Source of the DNA: Neosynechococcus sphagnicola sy1
GTDB taxonomy: Bacteria; Cyanobacteriota; Cyanobacteriia; Neosynechococcales; Neosynechococcaceae
Assembly (NCBI RefSeq): GCF_000775285.1
Contig: NZ_JJML01000042.1
Coordinates: 21,468-85,467 of the forward strand
Length of the DNA: 64,000 bases
Direction of reading: 5' to 3'
Position 1 is the first letter of the stretch. Each line of letters starts with the position of its first letter. Of the stretch, positions 49,518 through 59,322 are shown piece by piece. A model generated the notes under the pieces. It had not been told where the DNA came from and did not search any database. It was given only the letters and a program-made list of their open reading frames with translations. The position numbers were made by a program, and so were the translations under genes.

Positions 49518-49961
49518 ATGAAGTTAACCACCCGAGGACACTACAGTGTCAAGGCACTGTTAGATCTCAGCTTACAGCCCACATCGGATCCAGCTTCCGT
49601 GCGGGCGATCGCCCAACGACAGGATATCCCAGCCCCATATTTAGAAAAGCTATTGATTGAAATGCGACGAGCTGGATTGGTCAACGCGGTTCGGGGTGCC
49701 CAAGGTGGTTATCAATTAGCTCGACCGATGGCACAGATCTCCCTAGGACAGATTTTAGAAGCAGTTGGGGAAGACATTGAGCCGCTCCCCCACTTCACCC
49801 CCGATCGCGAAGGGGTGGGGGATTGGGTGACTTTTACCCTGTGGCGACGACTGCATCAAAAACTCAAAGAAGCCCTGTACAGTATCACATTGGAGGATCT
49901 TTATTTTGATGCTCGCAGTTGGCAAGCTTCCCAGGGTGAGGAAGTGAGCTTTATGATTTAG
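49518..49961 (+). CDS. Rrf2 family transcriptional regulator (cysteine-free)
   Basis: A 147-residue winged-helix Rrf2 protein: MKLTTRGHYSVKALLDLSL, VRAIAQRQDIPAPYLEKLL, and the wing LVNAVRGAQGGYQLARP. IscR and NsrR members bind an Fe-S cluster through three central Cys. This protein has no Cys at all, so it cannot be an Fe-S sensor of that kind and is nearer to CymR-type members in that respect. The start ATG at 49518 is the usual Rrf2 start. A GFA-type gene begins 22 bp after its stop, suggesting an operon. Confidence 0.9.
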   Translation: MKLTTRGHYSVKALLDLSLQPTSDPASVRAIAQRQDIPAPYLEKLLIEMRRAGLVNAVRGAQGGYQLARPMAQISLGQILEAVGEDIEPLPHFTPDREGVGDWVTFTLWRRLHQKLKEALYSITLEDLYFDARSWQASQGEEVSFMI

Positions 49962-49983
49962 AGCAGCAGGAGAGGTCAGTGAA

Positions 49984-50454
49984 ATGGGCTTAGAAAATTC
50001 TGGAGCGGTAGGTAATGTTCAAAGAGCAGCCTGGGTCGGTGAGTCACATCGAACCGTTGACCATGGCAACGTCTATCAAGGGGGCTGTCATTGTGGAGCA
50101 GTGCGATTTCAGGTTGGGGTTGATCGCCATGAAGCAACGGCCTGTAATTGCTCCATTTGTCTGAAGAAAGGTTTTTTACACCTGATTGTTCCCCCTGAAA
50201 ATTTCACCTTGTTACAGGGGGCGGAAGTTTTGACAACCTACACCTTTAATACCGGAACCGCCCAGCATACCTTTTGCCGTATCTGTGGCATCCACTCCTT
50301 TTATCGCCCTCGCTCCCATCCCGACCAGTTTGATGTCAATGTTCATTGTTTAGATGGGGATTTGCGCGATCGCTTTGCCGTTACTGAGTTTGATGGGCTG
50401 AATTGGGAAGACAATATTCATCAGTTACAACCGCCAGATTCCCCTTATCTTTAG
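49984..50454 (+). CDS. GFA/CENP-V family zinc protein
   Basis: A 156-residue member of the GFA family (glutathione-dependent formaldehyde-activating enzyme-like). Zinc-binding cysteines occur in YQGGCHCGAVRF, ACNCSICLKKG and FCRICGIHSFYRPRSHP, the complete family pattern. A true GFA function (S-hydroxymethylglutathione formation) is unproven for most members. The first 35 residues (before YQGGCHC) are an extension with no clear similarity; a later start is possible. It sits 22 bp after the Rrf2 gene. Confidence 0.87.
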   Translation: MGLENSGAVGNVQRAAWVGESHRTVDHGNVYQGGCHCGAVRFQVGVDRHEATACNCSICLKKGFLHLIVPPENFTLLQGAEVLTTYTFNTGTAQHTFCRICGIHSFYRPRSHPDQFDVNVHCLDGDLRDRFAVTEFDGLNWEDNIHQLQPPDSPYL

Positions 50455-50478
50455 TAGCTCAGGGCAACCATAACAGCA

Positions 50479-51490
50479 ATGAATCATGGCTCCTTGTCAA
50501 CGGTTGTTCCCCTGGTGCTGGCTGCGCTTTTGGACTTTTGGATTGGCGATCCATGGGGGTGGCTACACCCCGTCCAAGTCATGGGTTGGGCGATCGCGGG
50601 ATATACCCACTGGGTTTTCCAACATTGCTACCAACCGCTGACTTTGCGTGTCGCCGGGACTTTCCTAGGGTTGGCCTTGGTGATCGGTAGCGGCGTGATC
50701 GGATGGGGGATCGTTACCTTCGCAGCTCAGATCCATCCCTTGCTTGGGATCGGCACGCAAAGTATTCTCCTAGCCTCCTGCCTGGCTGCTCGCAGCTTGC
50801 GGGCAGCAGCGGTAGACGTGCTCACCCCCCTTGAGCAGGGCAATCTCCCCCAGGCTCGCCGCCAACTCCAACAGTATGTCGGTCGAGATACGGAGCATTT
50901 AGAGGCTGCTGAAATTCTCAGAGCCATTCTTGAAACGGTGACCGAAAATGCCACCGATGGGGTGATGGCTCCTCTGTTCTATGGGCTTCTAGGAGCTGCT
51001 CTGCCAGGGGTGGGCAGTGTGCCCCTGGCACTTGCCTATAAAGCCGCGAGCACCCTCGATTCCACCGTGGGCTACCGGGAGCCCCCCTACACCTACCTGG
51101 GCTGGTTCAGTGCTCGCATGGAAGATGGTCTCACCTGGGTGCCCTGTCGGCTGACGATTTTGACCTTGGCCTTGATTGCGGGTAAACCCAGAACGGTTTG
51201 GCGACTTTGCTGGCGAGATGCCCCCCCCTGACCCCAGCCCCAATTCCGGCTGGAGCGAGACCGCCTACGCGGCAATTTTGGGGGTACAAATGGGAGGCAC
51301 CAACTGGTATCGCGGAGTGGCTAAATTCAAGCCCTTATTGGGAGATCCGGTGAGGGCGATCGCCCCGCTTCATATCTATCAGGCCTTGCACCTGACTCGT
51401 CTGTGTATGCTCATGTGGCTAGGGATGGCAGGACTGGTTTGGGGACTCTGCCACCTGTCTGAGCCATGGGTCACTGGCCTGCTGCCCTAA
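50479..51490 (+). CDS. cobD: Adenosylcobinamide-phosphate synthase (frameshifted)
   Basis: CbiB/CobD joins aminopropanol (or its phosphate) to adenosylcobyric acid in late cobalamin synthesis, in the membrane. The first 250 residues carry LDFWIGDPWGWLHPVQVMGW, ILRAILETVTENATDGVMAPLFYGLLG and YKAASTLDSTVGYREPPYTYLGWFSARMED in order. At C8 (51221-51228) the frame stops. Seven C give RDAPPDPSPNSGWSETAYAA and continue through GVQMGGTNWYRG to 51490. The merged length of about 336 residues is normal. Its last 20 bp overlap the convergent histidine-phosphatase gene. The start ATG at 50479 is 24 bp after the GFA stop. Confidence 0.92.
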
Positions 51491-52178
51491 GGTCAGTTGC
51501 GAGATGACTGGCATCATTAAACCGGCAAATCTGCCAGAGTTCCGTGTTGAATTGATTGTGCCCGCTACAGTGCCAGCGATCGCGATCGAGGGAAAACTCA
51601 AACAGAGCCGTGAAGTCCGCTGGAATTTTCCAAGAATGGTGACACTCAAGGAGTGCCGCGATCAAATGCTGCAAGATCCACTGATGGGTGATAATCCAGA
51701 TGTGATCGCAATTCATATGTCGCTGGAGCAATTGTTGGATAAATCCATGGGCTCGCTGACGACCCTCGATCAGGGATTCTGCCCCTGGAATCGGCAGCCA
51801 GTCTAAGGTGGCCTCTAAGCTTTGGCACAGTTCTGGATAGTGAATTTGAGCCTCTGGCCAGGTCAATCCTTGAAAGATGCCATTTTGAAATTCCTCGAGT
51901 GCCGAGTCATATTGCACCGGGGGCAGGGGGCAACCTGACCCGTCAGCCCCTGCCCCCGCAGCTAGGAACACCCCACGCAGCTGCTCTGCTGTCTGCTGTG
52001 CCCGCCGCAGAGGACTACTATAGATTTGGCTGGGCCACCACGACTCAGCTAGGAGCCGCTGACCCAGCCTTTGCACCTGCTGCTGGCCGAGCCTAGAGAG
52101 AGCCTCTTCTCCATGACCTTGCATCCGCTGTTGGAGATTGCCCCAAGATTGACCATGACGCAGCATTAAAATCTTCAC
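51471..52178 (-). CDS. Histidine phosphatase family protein (CobC/phosphoglycerate-mutase-like)
   Basis: A 235-residue branch-1 histidine phosphatase. The catalytic phospho-His is in ILMLRHGQSWGNLQQR, with IYSSPLRRAQQTAEQL, the acid in ALEEFQNGIFQGLTWPEAQ and the second His in IWIITHQWILQHLI. Family members include CobC (alpha-ribazole-5'-phosphate phosphatase), GpmB-like enzymes and many of unknown substrate. The convergent overlap with cobD makes CobC attractive, but motif evidence does not decide. A small Gly-rich insertion (about residues 72-84) follows the first helices. Confidence 0.85.
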   Translation of the reverse strand: MKILMLRHGQSWGNLQQRMQGHGEEALSRLGQQQVQRLGQRLLAESWWPSQIYSSPLRRAQQTAEQLRGVFLAAGAGADGSGCPLPPVQYDSALEEFQNGIFQGLTWPEAQIHYPELCQSLEATLDWLPIPGAESLIEGRQRAHGFIQQLLQRHMNCDHIWIITHQWILQHLIAALLECHHSWKIPADFTALFEFSLDRDRWHCSGHNQFNTELWQICRFNDASHLATDLRAAGQ

Positions 52179-52325
52179 GTTGAGAATTCTCTCCCTGGTA
52201 TTTCAGACGGCTCAAAACCATGAGAATAAAGAATAGGGCTATCATGGCAGAGCGATAGTCCGCTTCCCCAGCCCTGATTTTCATTGAATAACTGTGTCGA
52301 TTTGCTTCTGATGAGGGCATCCGGG

Positions 52326-53275
52326 ATGAATCATTCCCCTGCTAATTTTCACCTGAAACCCTTGATGGTGGGTTGCTGGCAACTGGATGATCGCAGTTGG
52401 GCTCCCTTGACGGTGGATCAGGTGGAAAGAGCCCTCGACACCTATTTGGCCTTGGGCATCAATCAGTTTGATACTGCCGACATCTATGGCCGCAGTGAAC
52501 GGTTGCTGGGCCAGTTACTGGCGGGGCGAGACTGTCTCGTCTATACCAAAGCCATCTTTTTGGAAGAAAACCCCACCCCTGCCCAAGTTCGTAGCAAGGT
52601 AGAAGCTTCCTTACGGAATCTCCATCGCGATCGCCTGGATTGCGTCCAGGTTCACTGGCATCACCCCCACCTAGACTTTGCATCCACGTTTGCTGTGTTT
52701 CAAGACCTGCTAGATCAGGGGAAAATTAGGCGTCTGGGGGTCACAAACTTTAATACCCCAATGCTGGCAAAGGCTTTGCAATATGCCAACATTAGCAGCC
52801 ATCAAGTCCAGTACAGCCTCATTGATCGCCGGGTTGAACTGTCCATGCAGGCATTGTGTCTCCAACATCAAATTGGTCTGCTCACCTATGGCTCTCTTGC
52901 GGGGGGCTATCTGTCTGACACGTTTTGTGGGGTTGCTGCCCCCAAGGTAGAAGCCGATCACGCCCGTAGGTTTTTATTACAGCAGCATGATCCAATCCCG
53001 ATGGGGGTTGGGCGCGGGTGCAGGAGTTTTTTGGGACGCTGCTGCAAGTTGCACGAAAACACCAAAAACCAATTTCCCAGGTGGCGCTCAACTGGGTGAG
53101 ACAACAACCAGGGGTTCAGGCCGTCATCTGTGGACTCACCCTGGATCGGCAACAAATTCACCAGAATGCGGAAGCATTTACCTGGCAATTAGACGCGGCA
53201 GAGATTCAAATGCTGGCTCAACGCTCCACCGCTCTCTTTCAGCAACCTGGTGATATTTACTCCTACGAACGCTGA
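52326..53275 (+). CDS. Aldo/keto reductase family protein (frameshifted)
   Basis: A TIM-barrel NAD(P)H oxidoreductase. The landmarks are INQFDTADIYGRSERLLGQLL (catalytic Asp and Tyr), the Lys in CLVYTKAIFLE, the His in QVHWHHPHLD, and GKIRRLGVTNFN. The last third shifts at G5 (53003-53007); with six G it reads PMGGWARVQEFFGTLLQVA, then QVALNWVRQQPGVQAVICG to 53275. The merged length is about 316 residues. The start ATG at 52326 has GAGGG upstream; 52284 is less likely. The physiological substrate is unknown. Confidence 0.88.
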
Positions 53276-53283
53276 GGTTCCCT

Positions 53284-53568
53284 ATGTCTGACCCCTCTTC
53301 TCCCTCCTCCCGTCCCCAGAACTCAGATCAGTACGCCTATCTCAAAGCTGAGGCGATCGCCCCCTACCGGGGTCTGAGGCAGTTTGTCTATCTCGTTTGT
53401 GGTGGTTCTGGAGCGATCGGTGGCTTTGTCTTTTTGACCCAGGTGATGGCTGGCCGCGACGTGGAAGCCGCCCTCCCCAATCTCGGGTTACAGTTAGGAG
53501 TGACGGCTCTGATGATCTGGCTGTTCCGGCGTGAGCAACGGGTTGCTAAGCGTCAACGCCACCCTTAG
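53284..53568 (+). CDS. DUF3493-like small membrane protein
   Basis: A 94-residue protein with two membrane helices (about 33-52 and 68-82). It carries the conserved block YLKAEAIAPYRGLRQFVYLV and later GGFVFLTQVMAGRDVEAALPNL. It resembles the DUF3493 family found in cyanobacteria and plastids, where members have been linked to photosynthetic membrane biogenesis; that link is from general knowledge and not shown here. It begins 8 bp after the aldo/keto reductase stop and is probably cotranscribed with it. Confidence 0.75.
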   Translation: MSDPSSPSSRPQNSDQYAYLKAEAIAPYRGLRQFVYLVCGGSGAIGGFVFLTQVMAGRDVEAALPNLGLQLGVTALMIWLFRREQRVAKRQRHP

Positions 53569-53575
53569 CCAAGGC

Positions 53576-54730
53576 TTACTTCACAGCGTGGTTGGGCATC
53601 ACCACAGTGGGGAGTACTGCTGCTGTAGGACTGGCAGATGGCACTTGGGCAGACTGCATTTCCACTCGACCGGAGATTTTTTTGGGGTCGAGGGTGTTGC
53701 CCACCGCTGCCAAGGTATTACTGCGGGTAGCATTGTACAGATCGTTTCGGCTGTTGAGACGAATCGTGTTATTACCGGGACTACTGGTTGTGCCTAGATC
53801 AGGCTGGGCATTGGTAATGGCCACAACCCCATCGCGGGCATTCTTTTCAATCACATTTCCCCGTAATACGGGGCGCGCCATATCCGTCACCACCACGCCA
53901 TCGCGATTTTGGCGAATCTTGTTATCAATTACAAGGGGGGCAGAGACACCGCCAATCGCTAAACCAAAGCCAGTTTCTTGGAACAGGTTGCTGCGAATTT
54001 CTCCCTGAGCTGCACGAGTAATTGATACGCCGTTGCCGCCATTTTTCAGGAACGTATTACTCAGAATCTTGGGGTTGCTGCTCCCCGTAACGAACACCCC
54101 ATCCCGGTGACTGCCGACAAAGGTACAGTTCAAAATCAAGGGGTCTGCTGACTCCACCCAGATGCCGGTGCCTCTGATATTGGCATTGGTCACCGTCACA
54201 CCGATAATCTGACTCCCTTTTTGAGCTAGGATAGCTGCGTTTTGACGGGCAAAGGAGGGACTGACAAAGAAGCCCCCGCCTGTAATCACAATCGTTTGAG
54301 ATTGCTTGGCATCGCCTCGTAAGCTGACTCCTGGTGACACCATCAAGGGGAAAGTCTCACCGCTCTGAGCATTATAGGTACCCGCAGCTAATTGAATCAC
54401 CGTGCCTGGTTGTGCAACTTGCAGGGCGTAGGAGATGGTACGAAAGGCACTTCCAGGGGTACGACCGGCACTGGAACTATCGCTACCGCTACCAGGGTTG
54501 ACGAAAAGAACAGAGCTATTCGTTGGCAGTTGGGCAATTGCCCCCGGTTGAGGCGTGTCATTGGCGATCGCGATCAGCGGCACTGTTAGGGTAGCCCCCA
54601 TCAGCAGCAAGCTAGCGACCCAACCCAGGCGCAAAGAGGAAACGACCGTCAATGGCTCTACTGTCCGGCAACGACGAGAGAATCTGTTAGAAGCATCATG
54701 TCGATCAGCCATTATTTTTCCCCTCTCCAC
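53576..54730 (-). CDS. DUF1565 parallel beta-helix exported protein
   Basis: A 384-residue secreted protein. A signal segment (LGWVASLLLMGATLTVPLIAIA, about residues 35-56) is followed by the DUF1565 start (VLFVNPGSGSDSSSAGRTPG, FRTISYALQVAQPGTVIQLA) and then tandem parallel beta-helix coils typical of pectate-lyase-like folds (repeats such as GVFVTGSSNPKILSNTFLKN and GVVVTDMARPVLRGNVIEKN). No catalytic residues of polysaccharide lyases are evident. It is probably a surface or periplasmic protein. The true start may be the ATG at 54712 (MADRHDASNRF). Confidence 0.85.
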   Translation of the reverse strand: MERGKIMADRHDASNRFSRRCRTVEPLTVVSSLRLGWVASLLLMGATLTVPLIAIANDTPQPGAIAQLPTNSSVLFVNPGSGSDSSSAGRTPGSAFRTISYALQVAQPGTVIQLAAGTYNAQSGETFPLMVSPGVSLRGDAKQSQTIVITGGGFFVSPSFARQNAAILAQKGSQIIGVTVTNANIRGTGIWVESADPLILNCTFVGSHRDGVFVTGSSNPKILSNTFLKNGGNGVSITRAAQGEIRSNLFQETGFGLAIGGVSAPLVIDNKIRQNRDGVVVTDMARPVLRGNVIEKNARDGVVAITNAQPDLGTTSSPGNNTIRLNSRNDLYNATRSNTLAAVGNTLDPKKISGRVEMQSAQVPSASPTAAVLPTVVMPNHAVK

Positions 54731-55431
54731 GCAGATTTGCTACTCGATATATCCCCAAAGACCTTGGTACAGTCTGGTAGGTTCCCCGGATTGTCGTCCA
54801 CCAACGTTCGAGGTTAACGCCTCAAGGTGGTCGGGCAATGGGTTTTACTCCATTGGTTCGGAACCGTTGCTGGCGCTAACCTAGTGTAACAGCAACAACT
54901 TTCGTCCCAGGAATCGATAGGCTCTGATGCCGAAAATTCCGGAGTCAAGAGAATGCGAAATCTCTCAAGCATCGCTCAGAGGGGCGGTTGACATCCAACC
55001 GCCGATAAATCTGGCGATTATCCCGCTGGAACGTATATCCGTAATCCCGTAGGCTCAACTCACATTACTGCTAGCAAAGACGGCTGAAAAAAAATGGGGA
55101 AATTAAGAGTCTCCCCATTCACCCATAGAGATTGGTTCATCGGGAATTATACCGAGGTAATCCCCAAGTGGCTACCCAGTAATAGTGAAAACCGATAAAT
55201 CAGATGATTGATCCATCATATTTTGGATAGATCTCAATGAGATTTATCCAGCTCAACCCCAGGGATGGGGGGGATCTCTGGGTGTCTGAGGGCGGCAATA
55301 CCTATCTCAGCAATCGTAAACACCGATCCCTTCCGCCACAGGAGACTGCCTACAATGACGGTAGTCAGTCAGGACTCCCCTTCGTGGAAAGCAGCAACGG
55401 GGTTCGTTCAAGTTTAGGAGTAAGTTTTTAT
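54731..55431. other. 700-bp intergenic region upstream of clpB
   Basis: No protein gene is supported. It contains a perfect 8-bp hairpin GGCGGTTG/CAACCGCC (54983-55003) and a minus-strand terminator-like hairpin (55087-55119) with no protein gene upstream of it on that strand. An open frame in phase with clpB from 55237 adds 65 Gly/Ser-rich residues and is judged untranslated leader. The clpB promoter should lie in the last 300 bp. Confidence 0.5.
55087..55119 (-). terminator. Orphan minus-strand rho-independent terminator
   Basis: Plus-strand AATGGGGA (55093-55100) and TCCCCATT (55112-55119) pair over 8 bp with an 11-nt loop, and eight A lie at 55087-55094. Read on the minus strand this is a GC stem followed by T8. 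No minus-strand gene precedes it, so it may end a short non-coding RNA starting upstream of clpB. Confidence 0.5.
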
Positions 55432-58053
55432 ATGCAACCGACCAATCCCAATCAATTTACAGAAAAAGCCTGGGAAGCGCTGGCCCGTACCCCAGAAATA
55501 GCTAAACAAGCCCAGCAGCAGCAACTGGAGTCAGAGCATTTGATGAAGTCGCTGTTGGAACAGGATGGCTTGGCAAGCAGTATTTTTAACAAAGCTGAAG
55601 TCACGGTACAGCGATTACGCGATCGCACCGATGATTTTATCCGCCGGCAACCCAAGATGTCAGGGAGTGTGGCCTCGGTCTATCTGGGGAAATCACTGGA
55701 TACCCTCTTGGATCGGGCGGAAGCAGCTCGGAAACAGTTTGGGGATGATTTCATCTCCATAGAGCATCTGCTTTTGGCCTATGCCAAGGACGATCGCTTT
55801 GGGAAAGGGTTGTATCAGGAATTTAAACTAGACGAAGCCAAGCTGAAGACGATCATCGAACAAATTCGCGGGAGCCAGAAAGTGACGGATCAGAATCCCG
55901 AAGGTAAATACGAGTCCTTGGAAAAATACGGGCGCGATCTCACGGACTTTGCCCGCCAGGGAAAACTTGACCCGGTGATCGGTCGGGATGATGAAATCCG
56001 CCGCACGATTCAAATTCTCTCGCGCCGCACCAAGAATAACCCGGTGCTAATTGGGGAGCCAGGGGTGGGTAAGACCGCCATTGCCGAAGGTCTCGCCCAG
56101 CGAATTGTCAAAGGTGATGTGCCCGAATCCCTGCGCGATCGCAAATTGATAGCCCTGGATATGGGAGCCTTAATTGCCGGAGCCAAATACCGGGGTGAGT
56201 TTGAGGAACGCCTCAAAGCCGTGCTTAAAGAAGTCACCGACTCCAACAGCAACATTATTCTCTTCATTGATGAGATCCATACGGTAGTTGGCGCGGGGGC
56301 AACTCAGGGGGCCATGGATGCGGGGAACTTGCTGAAACCGATGCTGGCTCGGGGAGAGCTCCGGTGTATTGGTGCTACGACCCTGGATGAATACCGCAAG
56401 TACATTGAAAAAGATGCAGCCCTAGAGCGGCGCTTCCAGCAGGTGTACATTGACCAACCCAGCGTTGAAGATACGATTTCGATTCTCCGGGGGTTGAAAG
56501 ACCGCTACGAAACTCACCACAACGTCAAAATTGCCGATTCCGCTTTGGTGGCCGCAGCCACCCTCTCTACTCGTTACATCAGCGATCGCTTTTTACCGGA
56601 CAAAGCCATTGATCTGGTGGATGAAGCGGCGGCCAAACTCAAAATGGAAAGCACGTCCAAGCCTGAAGAGTTGGATGAAATTGATCGCAAGATCCTGCAA
56701 CTGGAGATGGAACGCCTCTCCCTCCAGAAAGAGGTTGACCCCGCCTCGAGGGAACGCCTGGAACGTCTGGACAGAGAACTGGCGGATCTGAAACAAGAGC
56801 AGACGGGGCTTAATGCCCAATGGCAAGCCGAGAAAGAAGTTCTGGATCGACGGAAAACCCTTAAGGAAGCGATTAACCAGGTTCACATCGACATTCAGCA
56901 GGCGGAACGGGAGTATGACCTCAACCGGGCAGCAGAGCTGAAATATAGCAAGTTAACCGATCTACAACGGCAACTCCAGGAAACCGAAGCCCGCCTCCAA
57001 GAAACCCAAACCGCAGGGCGATCGCTGCTGCGAGAAGAAGTGACGGAATCAGATATTGCCGAGATTATTTCCAAATGGACGGGGATACCGATCAGCAAAC
57101 TGGTGGAATCCGAGATGCATAAGCTGCTGCATCTAGAAGACGAACTGCATCGTCGGGTCATTGGTCAGGATGAAGCCGTGACCGCCGTTGCCGATGCCAT
57201 TCAGCGATCGCGGGCGGGTCTGGCCGATCCCAATCGCCCCACCGCCAGCTTTATTTTCTTAGGCCCAACTGGGGTGGGTAAAACCGAGTTAGCCAAGGCG
57301 CTGGCTACCTTCATGTTTGACACCGATGAGGCCATGGTGCGCATCGATATGTCGGAGTACATGGAAAAACACACCGTCTCCCGGCTAATTGGTGCCCCTC
57401 CAGGGTATGTCGGTTACGAAGAAGGGGGACAATTGACGGAATCGATTCGTCGTCGCCCCTATGCGGTCATCCTCTTCGATGAAATTGAGAAAGCCCATCC
57501 TGATGTCTTTAATATTCTGCTGCAAATTCTAGATGATGGGCGGGTCACCGATTCCCAGGGGCATACGGTGGACTTTAAAAACACCATCATCATCATGACC
57601 AGCAACATCGGCTCTCAGTACATTCTCGATTTAGCAGGGGATGAATCCCATTACGATGAAATGCGGAATCGAGTCATGGAGTCGATGCGCAATAGTTTCC
57701 GTCCAGAGTTTCTCAACCGCATTGATGAAATTATCATCTTCCACGGTTTGAATCGGATGGAATTACGGCAAATTGTCCGCCTCCAAGTCCAACGCTTGAG
57801 CAAGCGTCTCATTGACCGCAAGCTGACCTTGAAACTGGCAGAGGGAGCTGTAGACTTTCTAGCGGAGGTGGGATACGACCCGGTGTACGGGGCTCGACCG
57901 CTGAAGCGGGCGATTCAACGAGAACTAGAAACCCAAATTGCCAAATGTATCTTGCGGGGTGAGTTTAGCGAGGGTGACACGATCTTTGTCGAGGTTGAGA
58001 ATGAGCGTTTGGCCTTCAAACGTCTGTCCTCTGAGGTGCTGACAACGACATAA
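55432..58053 (+). CDS. clpB: ATP-dependent disaggregase ClpB
   Basis: An 873-residue Hsp100 chaperone that extracts proteins from aggregates with DnaK. The order is: N-terminal Clp_N repeats ([17 protein letters not shown]), AAA-1 ([30 protein letters not shown]), the M-domain coiled coil (about 400-530), AAA-2 ([31 protein letters not shown]) and the D2 C-terminal domain. The start is ATG at 55432 ([17 protein letters not shown]), the usual cyanobacterial ClpB start. It is most like the cyanobacterial ClpB1 type. The gene stands alone. Confidence 0.96.
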   Translation: MQPTNPNQFTEKAWEALARTPEIAKQAQQQQLESEHLMKSLLEQDGLASSIFNKAEVTVQRLRDRTDDFIRRQPKMSGSVASVYLGKSLDTLLDRAEAARKQFGDDFISIEHLLLAYAKDDRFGKGLYQEFKLDEAKLKTIIEQIRGSQKVTDQNPEGKYESLEKYGRDLTDFARQGKLDPVIGRDDEIRRTIQILSRRTKNNPVLIGEPGVGKTAIAEGLAQRIVKGDVPESLRDRKLIALDMGALIAGAKYRGEFEERLKAVLKEVTDSNSNIILFIDEIHTVVGAGATQGAMDAGNLLKPMLARGELRCIGATTLDEYRKYIEKDAALERRFQQVYIDQPSVEDTISILRGLKDRYETHHNVKIADSALVAAATLSTRYISDRFLPDKAIDLVDEAAAKLKMESTSKPEELDEIDRKILQLEMERLSLQKEVDPASRERLERLDRELADLKQEQTGLNAQWQAEKEVLDRRKTLKEAINQVHIDIQQAEREYDLNRAAELKYSKLTDLQRQLQETEARLQETQTAGRSLLREEVTESDIAEIISKWTGIPISKLVESEMHKLLHLEDELHRRVIGQDEAVTAVADAIQRSRAGLADPNRPTASFIFLGPTGVGKTELAKALATFMFDTDEAMVRIDMSEYMEKHTVSRLIGAPPGYVGYEEGGQLTESIRRRPYAVILFDEIEKAHPDVFNILLQILDDGRVTDSQGHTVDFKNTIIIMTSNIGSQYILDLAGDESHYDEMRNRVMESMRNSFRPEFLNRIDEIIIFHGLNRMELRQIVRLQVQRLSKRLIDRKLTLKLAEGAVDFLAEVGYDPVYGARPLKRAIQRELETQIAKCILRGEFSEGDTIFVEVENERLAFKRLSSEVLTTT

Positions 58054-58134
58054 GCGGACTCGAAATCGGAGTGTTGGTCTAGTGTAAAAATCCATTTTGC
58101 ATTTGCTTGCAGATGCTCAATTACCGCCCTCAAT

Positions 58135-58153
58135 CCCCCCTTCTAAAGGGGGG
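58135..58153. repeat. Palindromic CCCCCCTT hairpin after clpB
   Basis: CCCCCCTT (58135-58142) and AAGGGGGG (58146-58153) pair perfectly over 8 bp with a CTA loop, preceded by ACCGCCCTCAAT. The same ACCGCCCTCA lead-in occurs at the right end of the window before another C-rich hairpin. It looks like a dispersed repeat and not a terminator, since no T-tract follows. Confidence 0.5.
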
Positions 58154-58315
58154 AAGAATATTGGGAATTGCAGATAGCAAATGGGGGAGGTATCTGAAAC
58201 AACAATCATAATCGCAACACCTACCCTAAACTCAATTCGGTTCTCACCCTTAGGACTTGCTCGTAGGCGGCGATCGCATGCAGAATCACGATCATGGTTC
58301 CAGATTGAACCATCT

Positions 58316-59066
58316 TCATGCGCTAAAGCCCCCATCAATCATCAGGCTTGCCCCAGTGATAAAACCAGCTTCAGGACCAGCCAGATAAACAACCATCCCC
58401 GCGACCTCCTCGACGGTGCCGTAGTGGGGAATCGCCATCAGGTTTTTTCAGCATCTCCGCAAACTCGCCCTCTGGGGGATTCATCTCCGTCGCGATGGGG
58501 CCAGGCTGGACGTTGTTGATCGTAATACCACGGGGTCCGAGGTCACGTGCCAGCCCTTTTACCAACCCTTGCAACGCAGATTTACTCATGGCATAAACGC
58601 TACCGCCACCAAATGGCATGCGTTCGGCATTGGTGCTACCGATGTTGATGATCCGTCCGCCCTCCCTCATGTGCTTGACCGCAGCCTGCGTCGCCACAAA
58701 CACCGCCCGCACATTAACCGCAAAGGTGAGATCGAAGTCCGCGATCGCGAAATCGTCGATCGCCCCAATCTTCAGCACCCCTGCATTATTGACGAGGATA
58801 TCAATCCCCCCCCATTCGGTTACCGTGCGCTCAACGGCGGCGATCACCGCACTGGCGTCAGCGCTATCAGCTTGAATGGCGATCGCTCGGACACCGAGGG
58901 CCTGCGCCACCTCCAGAGTCTCCTGGGCTTGATCGGGGGAACGAGTATAGGTGAAGGCAACATCAGCCCCTTCCCTGGCAAAACGCTTGACAATCGCGGC
59001 TCCAATGCCACGACTCCCCCCGGTAATCAGTGCACGTTGATGTTTGAGCGTCTGGTTCATATTCAA
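58316..59066 (-). CDS. Short-chain dehydrogenase/reductase (frameshifted)
   Basis: A 249-residue classical SDR. The NAD(P) motif is [18 protein letters not shown], then [12 protein letters not shown], the catalytic Ser region [12 protein letters not shown] and Tyr/Lys in [13 protein letters not shown]. At T6 (plus strand 58443-58448) the frame shifts. With five the C-terminus reads [20 protein letters not shown] and [20 protein letters not shown] to the stop at 58316, the normal SDR ending. It resembles 3-oxoacyl-ACP reductase-like or glucose-dehydrogenase-like SDRs. The substrate is unknown, and FabG itself is not implied. Confidence 0.88.
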
Positions 59067-59134
59067 TACCGTTGATCAGGTTGGTTAATTCCCTGGATGT
59101 CAGCTATGTTAACCATCCATCCCAACGATCGCGG

Positions 59135-59236
59135 CTAAAAATTTAACTCACGCTTGGCCTTGGCATTCGAGGCACCGCGCATCTGAGTGCCGCAATAGAC
59201 CGCTTCGGTTCCCCCCAGTTTCAGCGCCTCCTCCAT
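59135..59236 (-). pseudogene. C-terminal remnant of an NAD-dependent epimerase/dehydratase
   Basis: A 33-codon frame ending at 59135 encodes LGGTEAVYCGTQMRGASNAK followed by AKRELNF. The TQMRGASNAKAKRELNF stretch is the recognisable C-terminal motif (TQLRGASNAKAKRELGF type) of extended-SDR epimerases. An in-frame stop lies two codons before the ATG at 59236, and nothing upstream continues the protein. It is the tail of a lost gene, situated between the SDR gene and a sensor kinase. Confidence 0.6.
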
Positions 59237-59322
59237 CAATATCTAACGTCCTTGCTTTTTCTTAAGAACGCCGCTTAGCTAGGGTGCTGCTTTCTGATCA
59301 CGGGTAGAGCCCGCTCGGGAAC

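Noticed and set aside
55237..55431. 65-residue N-terminal extension of ClpB from an upstream ATG
   Set aside because: ClpB proteins begin at MQPT-type starts; the extension is low in complexity and unlike the family.
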